Shown here: positions 1 to 10,029 of the stretch, piece after piece | How positions within the stretch are numbered: the stretch's first letter is position 1 | Layout: every line of letters begins with the position of its first letter | NCBI GenBank assembly: GCA_015039465.1 | Contig: MU130244.1 | Coordinates: forward strand, 58,477-108,199 | Source: Phlegmacium glaucopus | Lineage: Eukaryota; Basidiomycota; Agaricomycetes; Agaricales; Cortinariaceae | Length of the DNA: 49,723 bases | Reading direction: 5' to 3' | Program-made: the position numbers and the translations under genes | The notes under the pieces: model-generated | What the model was told of the DNA's origin: nothing | Seen by the model: the letters and a program-made list of their open reading frames with translations, nothing else | Databases searched by the model: none

Positions 1-270
1 CCACCTGTTAGTGGCCTTTACCCGGTCACTTCAGGTTACCTGTCAGTCGCCTGTCGTGGCCTGTCGGCGGCCTGTCGTCGATAATTATTTGTAATGTTTC
101 ACACCGAACAAACCGTCACTACACGAGTACTGTGCTCAGTACATAAAACAAGCCCTGCGCTCCATTAGTGCACTGAGTTCCACCCACTAATACACTGACA
201 TTCACTGCTGGTCTCGAGTGGAGACAAAAGAGAGTGTGGTGGTGGAGTGGAGTTCCGACGCTGTTTGTTG

Positions 271-309
271 CTGCTGATGCCTACCACGACGCGCGGTAGG
301 CATCAGCAG
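271..309. repeat. Perfect 15-bp inverted repeat (hairpin A)
   Basis: CTGCTGATGCCTACC at 271-285 is exactly complementary to 295-309, with a 9-base loop. It belongs to a pair with hairpin B, which shares the CTGCTGrTG outer stem and a similar 3' flank (cagttt then a CCAT..AT motif). Confidence 0.85.
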
Positions 310-426
310 TTTTCCATGCATTTATACAATACAATGTTATGTTATGTGATTAATGGTGTGTATGGGGTGTCCTGTCTGCACGCTGCACCGTTGCAGTGGC
401 AGGGGGGTGTAGTTTTACGGCCGTTG

Positions 427-476
427 CTGCTGGTGTCTAGTGGTAGACACCAGCAGTTTCTCCATACATGGAGAAA
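427..476. repeat. Two adjacent hairpins (B and C)
   Basis: CTGCTGGTGTCTA at 427-439 pairs perfectly with 444-456 across a 4-base loop. Immediately after it, TTTCTCCAT at 457-465 pairs with 468-476. The outer stem of hairpin B resembles hairpin A at 271-309, so the two probably share an origin. Confidence 0.85.
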
Positions 477-540
477 AGAGTGGGCAAAGGCTCACGATTG
501 GTGGGGTGTATGGGATCCAGTATATAAAAGTGGGGGTGGT

Positions 541-990
541 AGGCAAAAGTCAGTTGCGGCCGGCAAAAGTCGCTTGCGGGGGTAAAGGTAGGTAGTGGTG
601 GGCAAAAGTCAGCCATGGCGGGAAGAAGTTGGTTGTGGTGGGCAAAAGTCGGTTGTGGCGGACAAAAGTCGGTTGTGGCGGGCAAAAGTCGGTTGTGGTC
701 GGCAAAAGTCGGTTGTGGTGGACAAAAGTCAGCCATGGCGGGAAGAAGTTGGTTGTGGTGGGCAAAAGTCGGTTGTGACGGGCAAAAGTCGGTTGCGGTC
801 GGCAAAAGTCCCTTGTGGGGGGGAAAGGTAGGTTGCGGTGGGCAAAAGTGAACCATGACGGGAAGAAGTTGGTTGTGGTGGGCAAAAGTTGGTTGTGGTG
901 GACAAAAGTCGGTTGCGGTCGGTAAAAGTCGGTTGCGGTCGGCAAAAGTCGTTGTGGTCGGCAAAGGTCGGTTGCGGTGGGGAAAGTCCA
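541..990. repeat. 20-bp minisatellite with 120-bp higher-order period
   Basis: About 22 units resembling GGCAAAAGTCGGTTGTGGTG are arranged head to tail. A variant pair containing agCCATGgCGGGAAGAAG starts near 609, 729 and 849, exactly 120 bases apart. The 541-600 block aligns with 781-840, which is two periods. The array therefore grew by duplicating six-unit blocks. Several frames stay open only because 120 is a multiple of 3, and I do not regard them as genes. Confidence 0.9.
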
Positions 991-1160
991 TTGGTACTGT
1001 CCGGTGGACTAATTGTCCGACCGGACAAACACCGGAAATGGCATCGGACAGTCCCCGGAATAATATATCTATTTGTAACAACCAAAATTAGTATTTTCCG
1101 GACAGTGTCCGGTGACAGTCCGGCCAGACTCCGGCCGGAAAATGTGGGGGAGTGTAAAGA
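991..1160. repeat. CCGG/CCGGAC-rich inverted-repeat patch
   Basis: Many copies of CCGGACA, TGTCCGG and CCGGCC in both orientations make this stretch self-complementary. It joins the minisatellite to the promoter side of the next gene. GTGGGGGAGTGTAAAG near 1145 looks like a retroelement polypurine tract, but no LTR end could be defined. Confidence 0.4.
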
Positions 1161-1309
1161 CCTCGTTATGAGGATTGCGTGTTTCTCCCTGCAGTTCAAT
1201 GGTATGTTTTGCCGTATGTTTTTTTTTTACTTGTTTGGTTTCAAGCCAAACAACACACAACCATTTTTCTTCTCTTCCACAACCACCTCACATTCTAAAA
1301 TTTTAATTG

Positions 1310-3326
1310 ATGCCTTGTACAGTTGTTTCAGATATCGAAGATGAAGCTGATGAAGTTGAAGATCAAACTCCACATGTTGCGCACAAGATGCGAAAGAAGG
1401 CTGTCTCTGTTTGTGATGACGATGATGATGTTTCTGATGTAGGCTTTGAAGAACGGCAAGAGGTACTTGTTAAACCCAAGCCTGCTGTTAAAAAAAAGAA
1501 GGCCAGCACTACACAAACCCCTTGTATCGGCACTCGCCTTGCAGCCGAGCGTGTACCTTCGGCAAAACAGAGTGCACGAGGTATCTGCTTCACATTGTCA
1601 GGTTCTTACTTCATATCTAATGACTGTCTCATTAGAAACGGAACTTCTAGAAGCCTCTGTCAAGGCTCTGGAAAGAAAAGTCAAGAGGTTTGAGAAAACG
1701 GCCAAATTTGATAAAAAAACAGATATAGTAGCAAAAGGTATGTTACGGCCTCAATTTATAGCTCATGACTTATAACATCTCTTGCAGCATTGGCTGAAAA
1801 GAAGGCTCAAGGAATTGGATCCGATATAGAGAGTGAGGAAGAGTCAGACGACAACATATACACTAGTATTGCTTTCTCAAGCTCGGTAAAAACTCACTAT
1901 TATGCCGGATGGATAGATAACTAATCATGCTTTAGATTATACCCTTGCCCTCAGTCAAAACAGGACCAATCAAAGCAGCACCTGTACTGCATCAAGGAAC
2001 TACCTCAAGCTCCAATTCACATACACCCAAAATGAGCCGTCGTGAATTTCTTGCCCCAGGACAGTCCTCGACCCCTGTTACTGAGGTGGAACGGCTTTCA
2101 TCTGATGTGGAGCGAGAGACTTGGGTATCAAGTGACGGTGGTTTGACTAACTTCTGTCCAGACCCTTCCTCTGAAACTCCCGGTAATGGTACTAGGAAGC
2201 GGGCGTCTTCACCCTCACTCGCTAGTGGTTCGTCCCAAGCCTCAAAAAAAACAAAGACCTCTGAGAGCTTGACACAGACATCAGACTTTTGCCATGGATT
2301 CATTGCTGGTGGTTGCCCAAAGATCCCTGATTACATTGAGATTGTCAAAGCTCTACTTCTTCGCACCATGCGAGAGTATGAGAGTCTCATTTCTGCCATT
2401 GACACATTTCCTGATGGACTGACTCAGGGTGATTGGGCTCGGGCGTGTTGGAAAAATACAGCAAAGAACACCAAAAAAAGATTTGAGCTCACCAGTCGTA
2501 TGGAAGGATTGGTACATTTATCTATCCCTACCTTTCCAAAACCACAATAACTTGGTCAGTTAGATCAAAAAACGGGGTTCTCGCATTCGTGGCCATGTCC
2601 TCAACCAGGTTAGGTCACAAATTGTAGCCACCTATGGGTTCAGCCGACAGACCTCCATGACCACGCTTGCTAAAAATTGCCTGTTATCAGCCCAGCTCGC
2701 TGAGGGCGCAGCCTTCCATTACAAGGTCTGTTGTTGGCATACATGATGATACTATCATTATTGACTATATCAATCATCTAGGATCCATCCAAACCTTCAG
2801 GTTATGCTCAAAACAAAATTATCTCAGAAGTGATCCACTTGGCCTGGTTTGAAGACGCCACTGCACCAGGTGTCATGTTTCCTGACCTAGTCAACCCAAT
2901 CTCATTCAACACCATGGCATTGATTTTCACTCTTGTAAGGCCCTGTTGCTAAGAGAATCCGACAGCTAACTGATTTAAATGAATCACCTATTTAATATTA
3001 GATCAAATTTTGTATCAAGGAGTGGAGTACTGGCAAATATGTCGCCGTGCAGTTCTCTGAGAAGACATGTATTGATAGCTACCGTGTCAACCAGGCAGAT
3101 CTCGCCACATGGGGTAACATTAATTCACTTGTGGTTGAGAATATGTGGAAGAAGCTTTATAACCGAGCACGGTAAATTTCGCATCTTCAAATCCAAAATA
3201 CCATTCTTCTGATACTCTGTTTTCATGTGATTCAGTCGCAATGCTGGTGTTCTTGATGATTCCAAACCAATTACCCACCTTATTGGTGCTGTTGAGGACC
3301 GCGTTCGGAATGAGTTGGAGGGGTAG
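1310..3326 (+). CDS. DUF6532-like basidiomycete protein, multi-exon
   Basis: The gene starts at an ATG at 1310 (MPCTVVSD) and ends at TAG 3324-3326, with at least six short GT-AG introns. Exon 1 encodes an acidic and lysine-rich tail (a DDDDD run, then KKKK). The next exons encode a short charged helix (KALERKVKRFEK). A Ser/Pro-rich linker with a KR/KK cluster follows, possibly a nuclear signal. The C-terminal half contains ATYGFS, HLAWFEDATAPGVMFPDL, NPISFNTMALIFT and IKEWSTGKY, the order and spacing I know from the uncharacterised fungal family DUF6532. No catalytic residues are known for that family. It lies about 410 bases upstream of a Tnp2 transposase on the same strand and may travel with it. 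Exon borders were judged by eye. Confidence 0.6.
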
Positions 3327-3736
3327 ACAGGGGAAACAGACAGTGAGATGTCCAGTGTTGATGAGGGGTGGTGATGCCCGGTTATGTCACTGAGTTGATC
3401 CTCAGTGTTTATACTAGTAGTATGCTATCAATAATGTTTTGTGATATCGTTTTTTAATTACTATGCTTTGTTGGCTGCTATGCCCCATCCAAGGTCCTAT
3501 CGTTGAGTATCAGTGGTCATTATTATATATCCTATCACTGCACCATTGTTCACAACACAACACTGTAGGCCTGGTAGTCCTGATTGTATATACCTACACA
3601 CAGCAACAGGGTACAAGGTATCAAGGTGGAGCACTACCGAGGGCTACAGAATGAACACAGCTGACTATGGGGTACTACCTAAGGGGGACTTGTCTACCTG
3701 AGAATCCCAGCAACATCTGAGGGCTACTGAAGGAAG
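3327..3736 (+). other. Spacer between the DUF6532-like gene and the Tnp2 gene
   Basis: This roughly 410-base spacer has no open exon that I can support. It should hold the 3' end of the upstream gene and the promoter of the transposase gene. I found no clear CACTA-type terminus. Confidence 0.4.
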
Positions 3737-6700
3737 ATGTTTTTACCTGATGATTCAAATTGGCTGGGAATAATGAATCAGGGAGACGAGATCCAACAAG
3801 AAGACTTACATATGGCCCAACCCGATCCAGGTAGCTTGGCTGACCTTGATAACAGACCTCATTCTCCCGAACCAGACAATCCCCAGAATGAAGACAATCC
3901 TGGTATTCCTGATCAACCTCAGGTGTCTCAATCTCAGGAACCTGATGTTCAAGCAACATTGGAAGACCTCCAAATCATCCAAGGGTTTATTGAGGCAATA
4001 CAAGGAGCTTCCTTGGACAACGATAAACTTCCTGAGGATGTAATTGACCGATTGCAGAATCCAGAAAAAGAGGTTTTCAATCTCGATGACCAAGAAGAGC
4101 TCAGAACAGGGATAGAACTTTATCTGGACACAGAAACTGCTTCTGAAGAAGTCTTCAATAAGGCTCGCGAGACCTTTCACCGTTCTCTGGATCGAAAAGG
4201 AGTTGAATATGACAGAATCCCATCTCTATTTCAAGTCAAAGAACATATCAAAGAAATCACAGGGGTTTATCCAATCAAGGAAGATATGTGTCCACAGACT
4301 TGCATCGGGTACACTGGCATATTTTCTGATCTCGATGCTTGTCCAAAATGTAATAGCCCTTGCTATAACCTCCAAGAATTAGCTGCAAGTGGTGGAAGAA
4401 AGAAAATACCATTGCGACAATTCCTCACATTACCGTTAGGGCCTCAGCTCCAGACACATTGGCGTACACCAGAGGGAGCAAGAGACATGCGATACCGATC
4501 CAAGCTAACAAAAGATATCTTTGATCAAGCTAAGGCACACGCCGACCAAAAAATTGTCATCAAAACTTACAAGGATATATTTCATGGTGATGCTTATCTC
4601 AAAGCAGTGCAGGATGGAAAAATCACTGAGAACGACATGGTCCTTATGATGTCAATTGATGGTGCTCAGCTGTATCAAAGCAAACAGTCTGACTGTTGGA
4701 TTTATATCTGGGTTATTCTTGACTTGGCACCTGATTTGCGCTACAAAAAGTGTTATATCTTTCCAGGAGGTTTCATACCAGGGCCCAATAAACCTCAAAA
4801 TATTGAATCATTTCTTTTTCCTGGCTTCCATCATATAGCAGCTCTCTCAAAGGAAGGATTGGCAATCTGGGATGCGCTGGAAAACAGGTCTTTTATATCA
4901 TATCTATTCATTCTACTTGGACTCGCAGATGGACCTGGGTTAACCTATTTAAATGGACTTACTGGCCATTCTGGTGCTTTTGGGTGTCATTTATATTGCC
5001 CAGTTCAAGGCTGAAGAAAGGAAGGCGCAACTCATTATTATCCTGCACTTTTGAAGCCTCTTAACTATTCTGTGGATGGATGTGATCATGACGACGTTGA
5101 TGGAAGCCATCTACCAATTGGAAATATAGAAGAATACCAAAAGGCAGTACAAATTGTCCTCAAATCCAGAACAAAGGCGGAACATCAACACAATCGCAAA
5201 AGTACAGGCATTACAAGGCCTAGTATTTTTAGTGCATTCCCAGAAGATTGAGTACTTGCTGTGCCTCACTGCTTTGGCGGAGATCTAATGCACTTAATCT
5301 CACTCAATATTCTGGACCTGTTGCTTGATCTTTGGCGTGGAAATCTTGAATGTGACCCAACAGATGACAAAAATACCTGGCAATGGCTTGTTCTTGTAGG
5401 AGATGTTTGGAAAAATCATGGAACTCGTGTAGTCGACACGACACCTTATCTCCCTGGCTCTTTTGACCGACCTCCTCGTAATCCAGCTGAGAAAATCTCC
5501 AGCGGTTACAAAGCTTGGGAATTTCTGACATATATATTTGGTCTAGGGCCTGGACTTCTTCATGGTATTCTTCCCAACAAATACTGGAAAAATTACTGCA
5601 AGCTTGTTGCTGGAGTTCGTCTACTCCATCAGCACTCAATTACAAAAGAACAATTAGTTCATGGCCATAAGCTGCTAATTAGCTTCGAGACTGAGTTTGA
5701 AGAAATTTATTATCAGCACAAGGCATCATGTCTACATTTCTGCCACAAAAGCATCCACGCACTTCTTCATATTGGACCCGAGGTCCCACGTCTTGGTCCA
5801 GGTAGTGGTTATACCCAGTGGCCAATGGAAAGGACAATTGGTAACTTGGGAGAGGAAATACGTCAACCTTCTCAACCATTTGCCAATCTTGCTGAAAGAG
5901 GTAGTGTTTAAAAGTCCGGTCCGGTCCGGTTGTTTGACCCTCAGGGCCTTTAACCGAGACCGTAACCGGTCCACCTCGGTCCCAGGACCGAAAAAGACCG
6001 GACTGGACTGCTTCAGACCGGTTTACATCGGTTTTTTTCGGTCCTAGGACTGGTCCTGGTCCTAACTGGTCTTAATCAGTTTGTAACCGGTCTTCTGCGC
6101 AAAAATATATATTTATGTTCCATAATCGGTTGTTTAGTTTAATAATAGCTTCCGAACGAGCCCAAGAACGCTAAATTCCGTTACAATTTGGATTTTCTAC
6201 AGTAATATTAGTAAAATGCCTTATTTTAGCGAATATTGTAGACTATTTTACGGATCTATTTATTTCTCAGCCAGGTTTTATTGGACTTTCATGATCCTGG
6301 GCTTGTTGAAAAGGGGTAAATTAGGGCTACCCTTTTGCCGGTTCAGATTGGTCTGAACCTCAAAAGACCGGTTAATCGAGACCGGTCTTTTTCCGGTCTA
6401 GTCCAGTCTGGTTACGGTCTTTTTCCGGTCTCGTAACCGGACCTTCAAACACTAGAAAGAGGAGCTCGACGTGCACAAGTTAATTCCCTTCTTGCTTTAC
6501 TCCCAGATCTCACACCCAATAAGCTGCTTTCACACCTGTCACAGGATCTAGGCGGCGGATATATTCTCTCAATGGGAGATTCTTGTTCTCGCACTATCTC
6601 AGAAGTTGAAAAACAGGCCATTCACTCCTTTTATCAGTTACAAAATATAGAAATCACGCAAGCGTTTGATATCCGGAAATTTGCAAGGCTGCAACTACCA

Positions 6701-7166
6701 AACCTTCAGTTTGTGCAGACAGCTTGGAAAGAAACAACTAAGCCATTGAAAAAGGTCCGTATGTCGAGGAATGTAATGCTAAGTATTAATTTCATGTTTT
6801 ACCATACATTGTTCTGATTGAGCCTGTCTTTTATAAAAGTTCTACAGAGATACTGTTATTAAGCATCCCACATTCGCTGAGGTACAGTACTTTTTCCAGG
6901 GGAAAGTACACGACAATGAAGAAACATTGGCCTTGGTATCAATTTATGGAACACCTGATCCAATTTTACTAGAAGAATCAAGTGGGGTGCTTGCTGTTTG
7001 CCAATATAAGGGTATTGCTGCACTGGAGGTTGTCGCAGTCAAGCAGATTGCAAGTTGTATTGCAATGGTACCATTTAAAGAGCCAGGAGATAGGAGGTAT
7101 TTTGTCTGTGAAAAAATGGGCTTAGATATTGCATTTCTAGCAGGCTCGCAGGAAGTTGACTTGTAA
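3737..7166 (+). pseudogene. Tnp2-family (CACTA/EnSpm-like) transposase, inactivated
   Basis: Reading starts at ATG 3737 and ends at TAA 7164-7166. An acidic N-terminus precedes a zinc-binding region (CIGYTGIFSDLDACPKC). The conserved Tnp2 core follows, with LPLGPQLQTHWRTPEGARDMRY, YKDIFHGDAYL, MMSIDGAQLYQSK, CWIYIWVILDLAPDLRYKK, FPGGFIPGPNKPQN, and later TIGNLGEEIRQPS. Such proteins cut and paste CACTA-type elements. Two in-frame TGA codons (5012-5014 and 5249-5251) break the frame, which is otherwise continuous. At 5902-6454 a 553-bp MITE sits inside the coding sequence. Removing it and one copy of its TSD rejoins the frame (AERG followed by ARRAQVN). One intron lies near 6755-6843. The coding sequence is a clear fossil. 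Confidence 0.85.
5902..6454. mobile_element. hAT-type MITE inserted in the Tnp2 gene
   Basis: The element begins TAGTGTTTAAAAGTCCGG and ends with its imperfect complement (16 of 18 bases match). It is flanked by perfect 8-bp direct repeats GAAAGAGG at 5894-5901 and 6455-6462. An 8-bp TSD with TAGTG-type ends is the hallmark of the hAT superfamily. Many copies of GACCGGT/ACCGGTC fill both subterminal regions, as is usual for transposase-binding repeats of hAT elements. It has no coding capacity, so it must have been moved in trans. Confidence 0.9.
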
Positions 7167-7231
7167 ATAATTTTGAAGTATGCACGTGATGTTGTATTAC
7201 AGACACAATTTTTATCTTTCTTCCTACCACA

Positions 7232-8060
7232 ATGGCCTCTCGATATACTCCCCCTCTTACATGTTCTCTTAGCCGCTCTAATGAGCAAGATCTCAATAAC
7301 TGGTCTGGTCCTAGCCAGCATTCGACTTCTATTGACTCCAGCCAGGATTCCTCTCGCAGAGGAGGCCCACACCTTCCACCTCGTTCACGCCCAAGTTGTG
7401 CCCACTATTTTGCAACTGCAACCCACAAAGAGCTTCTCCAACATAATAATCAAGCCCATGGAGCACTCTATGATGCCTACAATGCCCTCCAAGGTTGCCA
7501 TGATGAGCTTCGGTAAAATTTCCAGTGCATATATGCGTCTATTCATCATTCAATTTAATCCCTTCTAGTGTTCTTTATGACAAATCTCTGAAATTGACCA
7601 TCGAGTCAGGCCCATCCTCGGCATCAGCACCCACCAGCACCATTTCATCCACCAACATGAAGATTAAGCGTGAAGATCACCCCAAGATAACATACTTCTT
7701 CCAACGTGATTATACTGAATTTGTCAAATTGAAGAATAAGCGGGCTGGGGTTTTGGATCCAACTCTAGGCAAGAAGCAGCAAGGAGGTACCCGCTTGGCC
7801 AACAGTAACAAAAATGTTGTCATGGACTACATCGAAGATGAAGATGGGCTTGTTGTCAATGGCGATACTGCAAAAAATATTCACTCGCAAGGTCTGTTTT
7901 GATCGAGATGGACAGCGTCACAACTATGAAACTACCCACCACCTGGACCAAAGTTGGTGTCACAGAAAGCAAGTTCTTCAGGCAGGAAATGTACTCCCGC
8001 TTCCCCTACCTTAGCCTTTGTCACAATGACTGGAAAGTCTCATTTCTGGCATTGCGGTGT
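7232..8060 (+). CDS. Uncharacterised Tnp2-associated accessory protein (possibly broken)
   Basis: An ATG at 7232 lies only 65 bases after the Tnp2 stop. Exon 1 (MASRYTPPL...) is Ser/Pro-rich and ends near 7515 at a GT donor. A second exon from about 7569 carries KIKREDHPKITYFFQRDY. A third segment, from about 7900 in another frame, contains TWTKVGVTESKFFRQEM and FPYLSLCHNDWK. I recall that pattern from unnamed Agaricomycete proteins, but I cannot assign a function. The frame change between 7880 and 7905 is not explained by a normal intron and suggests decay. Proximity and strand suggest an accessory ORF of the same transposon. Confidence 0.4.
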
Positions 8061-8740
8061 CGCGCACCAATACTGATTGGTAGCGTGAGAACAAAGCTTA
8101 AAAGTTGCCATCATGAAAATAAGCGGACTTTGAATTCACTTACCTATTTTGGAAGCAGCCCTGAATCGCATTCCTGGTCAATAAAATCATTCGTTCAACG
8201 TTATCATCCTCATCACTCATCATATCCTCAATGTCTACCACTATGCTCTCAATCATTTACACTATCGACATGCTCTTAAACATTTACCATCTGTTTGTTC
8301 CTTGGCTAGCTATTCAACAAAGCGATCAGTCTACTATTCACATCGGTCATCGGCTCACGTTTGATCGTATCTTTGGCCCGTCATTTCAAGAACGGCCCGT
8401 TTATGGACACATCAGCTACATATCCCATTATGTCCAAGGCTTTGTCATTGTTGTTGTGGCTATGGACCCACAAATCTTCCCTTCAGCTATCTACCTTGCC
8501 ATACCTCGCTCCTGGATTGCACTCAGTCCCCTATCCTCACTCATCTACCTCTTATCTTATCACTCACTGCCAAAACCATCATTCACGCGGTACCTGAGAC
8601 CTTCCCACCCTCTTTATGACAATTTAGGAAGTCCAGGAGGATCACAACTAAGCAGGAATTGCAGATGAATCAGCAGCAGAGGATTATTCTCACAGTGTGT
8701 CAAGTGTTATCGAGGCTGCGCATCATGGGATCATGGGCAA
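8061..8740 (+). other. Degenerate, probably formerly coding stretch
   Basis: No gene is supportable. Short open pieces on the plus strand follow directly on the accessory ORF and may be its decayed 3' exons. The right edge is the solo LTR at 8742. Confidence 0.3.
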
Positions 8741-8741
8741 G

Positions 8742-9334
8742 TGTTACATTCCGTCATACGTTACTCCGGTCCGACTCCGTCGGAGTTGTTTCCGGAAGTC
8801 CGTACTCCATTCCAGTACTTTCCCTTGTTTCCGTTTCTACTCCTCCTACGTCCAGCTCCGAGATTTCTCCGTATCATTCCGGCTCTTCCGACGTTACTCC
8901 AAACTCATTCCCACATCTTCGTCACAACCACTATTTCTTTGTCATCACTTTCCCACCATCAGTCAGCACACAAGCTATGGATTATTCACCCCAAGAATGC
9001 AGGACCTTCCGGGAGCAGTACGCAGCACTTATATTTATATTCTATATTTCGGTTGCTATTTCTTTTATTATTTAAGTACTCGAATCTTGTATGTTTTCCT
9101 TAGTTCGAATATCGACTTAGTTTCCCACTCTTGGTCTTCCTCTAAGTTCTTTGCACCTTCTGGTTCCGCTCCGCTCCGTCTTACTCCGAAATCTAGGACA
9201 CGAAGGTTCTGGGTAGCACAGCACATAAGCTGAGGCTAAGTCCTATCCTTTCCGTGACTCCGTTCCGTGACTCCATCCGTGACTCCGTCCATTACTCCGT
9301 CCGAAATTCCGGAACAGAGTTCTCGAACTTAACA
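8742..9334. mobile_element. Solo LTR of the Gypsy-1 family (593 bp)
   Basis: The sequence begins TGTTACATTCC and ends GAACTTAACA, as do the two LTRs of the complete Gypsy-1 element, and it shares CTCCGTCGGAG and many TTCCG-containing words with them. It resembles the solo LTR at 33676 more than the Gypsy-1 LTRs, which suggests a second subfamily. It is flanked by GATCATGGGCAAG at 8729-8741 and 9335-9347, a 13-bp direct repeat rather than the expected 5 bp. Confidence 0.9.
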
Positions 9335-9622
9335 GATCATGGGCAAGTAGTATTTTCTCGGGAACAAGGCTGTGCCTTTCAAGTGTTGACTCAGGACCTT
9401 TCATATTTTGACATGACCACACGGCTATGGAGCTGATATATTTTTGCTATTGGGCTATGCGCACTGCCTTCTCTTCTTTTCTCTCGCACTTTGACACTTT
9501 TACAGATTATTTTCTTGTTCCTTCTTGTTCTTTTCTTCTCGCAGCTGTCCTTTCTTCATTCTTCTTCTGATGGCACATACTTCTTTCCTTTTATTTTTGT
9601 TTTACATAGCCTCATCCTTAGG
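9335..9622 (+). other. Pyrimidine-rich spacer
   Basis: This CT-rich stretch shows no coding signal. It leads into the TATA box of the next gene. Confidence 0.35.
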
Positions 9623-9670
9623 TATAAATACTGCTCTTTTGTACCAGGATAGGTAGTTCACCTCAATTCA
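9623..9670 (+). promoter_or_regulatory. TATA-box promoter candidate
   Basis: TATAAATA at 9623-9630 is followed 30-40 bases later by a pyrimidine-rich likely start region (TCATTCTTACC). It is the only strong core promoter between the solo LTR and the gene ending at 11589, so I assign it to that gene tentatively. Confidence 0.45.
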
Positions 9671-9727
9671 TTCTTACCCCCCAACAGTCATCCTCTCAGT
9701 GGAATTCCAGTGAATTCCTCCCTCAAG

Positions 9728-9945
9728 TTCGCTTTTTCAGCCCTTTACCTGTTACTGTCCCCTACTGTCAATTGCTATAGTCTTACTGAAGACTTCCTCT
9801 TATTCCTCCTCATCCTCTTCCTTAACCCCTCTGAGTTCGCTTTTTCAGTCCCTCACTGTCAACCAACTGTCAACTGCTATAGCCTTACTGAAGACTCTTT
9901 CTCATTCATCCTCTTCCTCCTCATCTCTATTCTTGCCCCCTATCT
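9728..9945. repeat. Two diverged tandem copies, period 108 bp
   Basis: TTCGCTTTTTCAG at 9728 recurs at 9836. CTGTCAA(t/c)TGCTATAG(t/c)CTTACTGAAGACT follows in each copy. The duplication lies in the leader region of the following gene. Confidence 0.7.
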
Positions 9946-10029
9946 CTGTGTGTTACAAGTCAAGGTTAAACCTTCCCTAAACAAACAACAGGGAGGCTTT
10001 TGACTTAAAGACTAGTCCATTGCTCTCTG

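Larger units (their letters stand above)
1..540. other. Non-coding leader with short repeats and a TATA-like box
   Basis: I see no convincing gene here. The first 80 bases contain several copies of CCTGTCG. Two hairpins (listed separately) follow. A TATA-like TATATAAAAG at 521-530 lies directly upstream of the minisatellite. The stretch could be the end of a degraded retroelement, but no TSD or coding remnant supports that. Confidence 0.4.

Noticed and set aside
437..1081. Long overlapping open frames on both strands through the 20-bp minisatellite
   Set aside because: They are open because the 120-bp period is a multiple of three. The translations are pure repeats with no domain.
1145..1310. 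LTR starting at TGTAAAGACC after a GTGGGGGAGTG tract
   Set aside because: It looks like a Copia polypurine tract, but no LTR end, TSD or coding remnant was found.
3330..3736. CACTA-type terminus near GCACTACCGAGG
   Set aside because: No matching inverted terminus or short TSD was found near 8000-8740.
8742..9334. Overlapping open frames inside the LTR copies (also 17129, 31371 and 33676)
   Set aside because: The same frames recur in every LTR copy, shift with indels, and match no protein.
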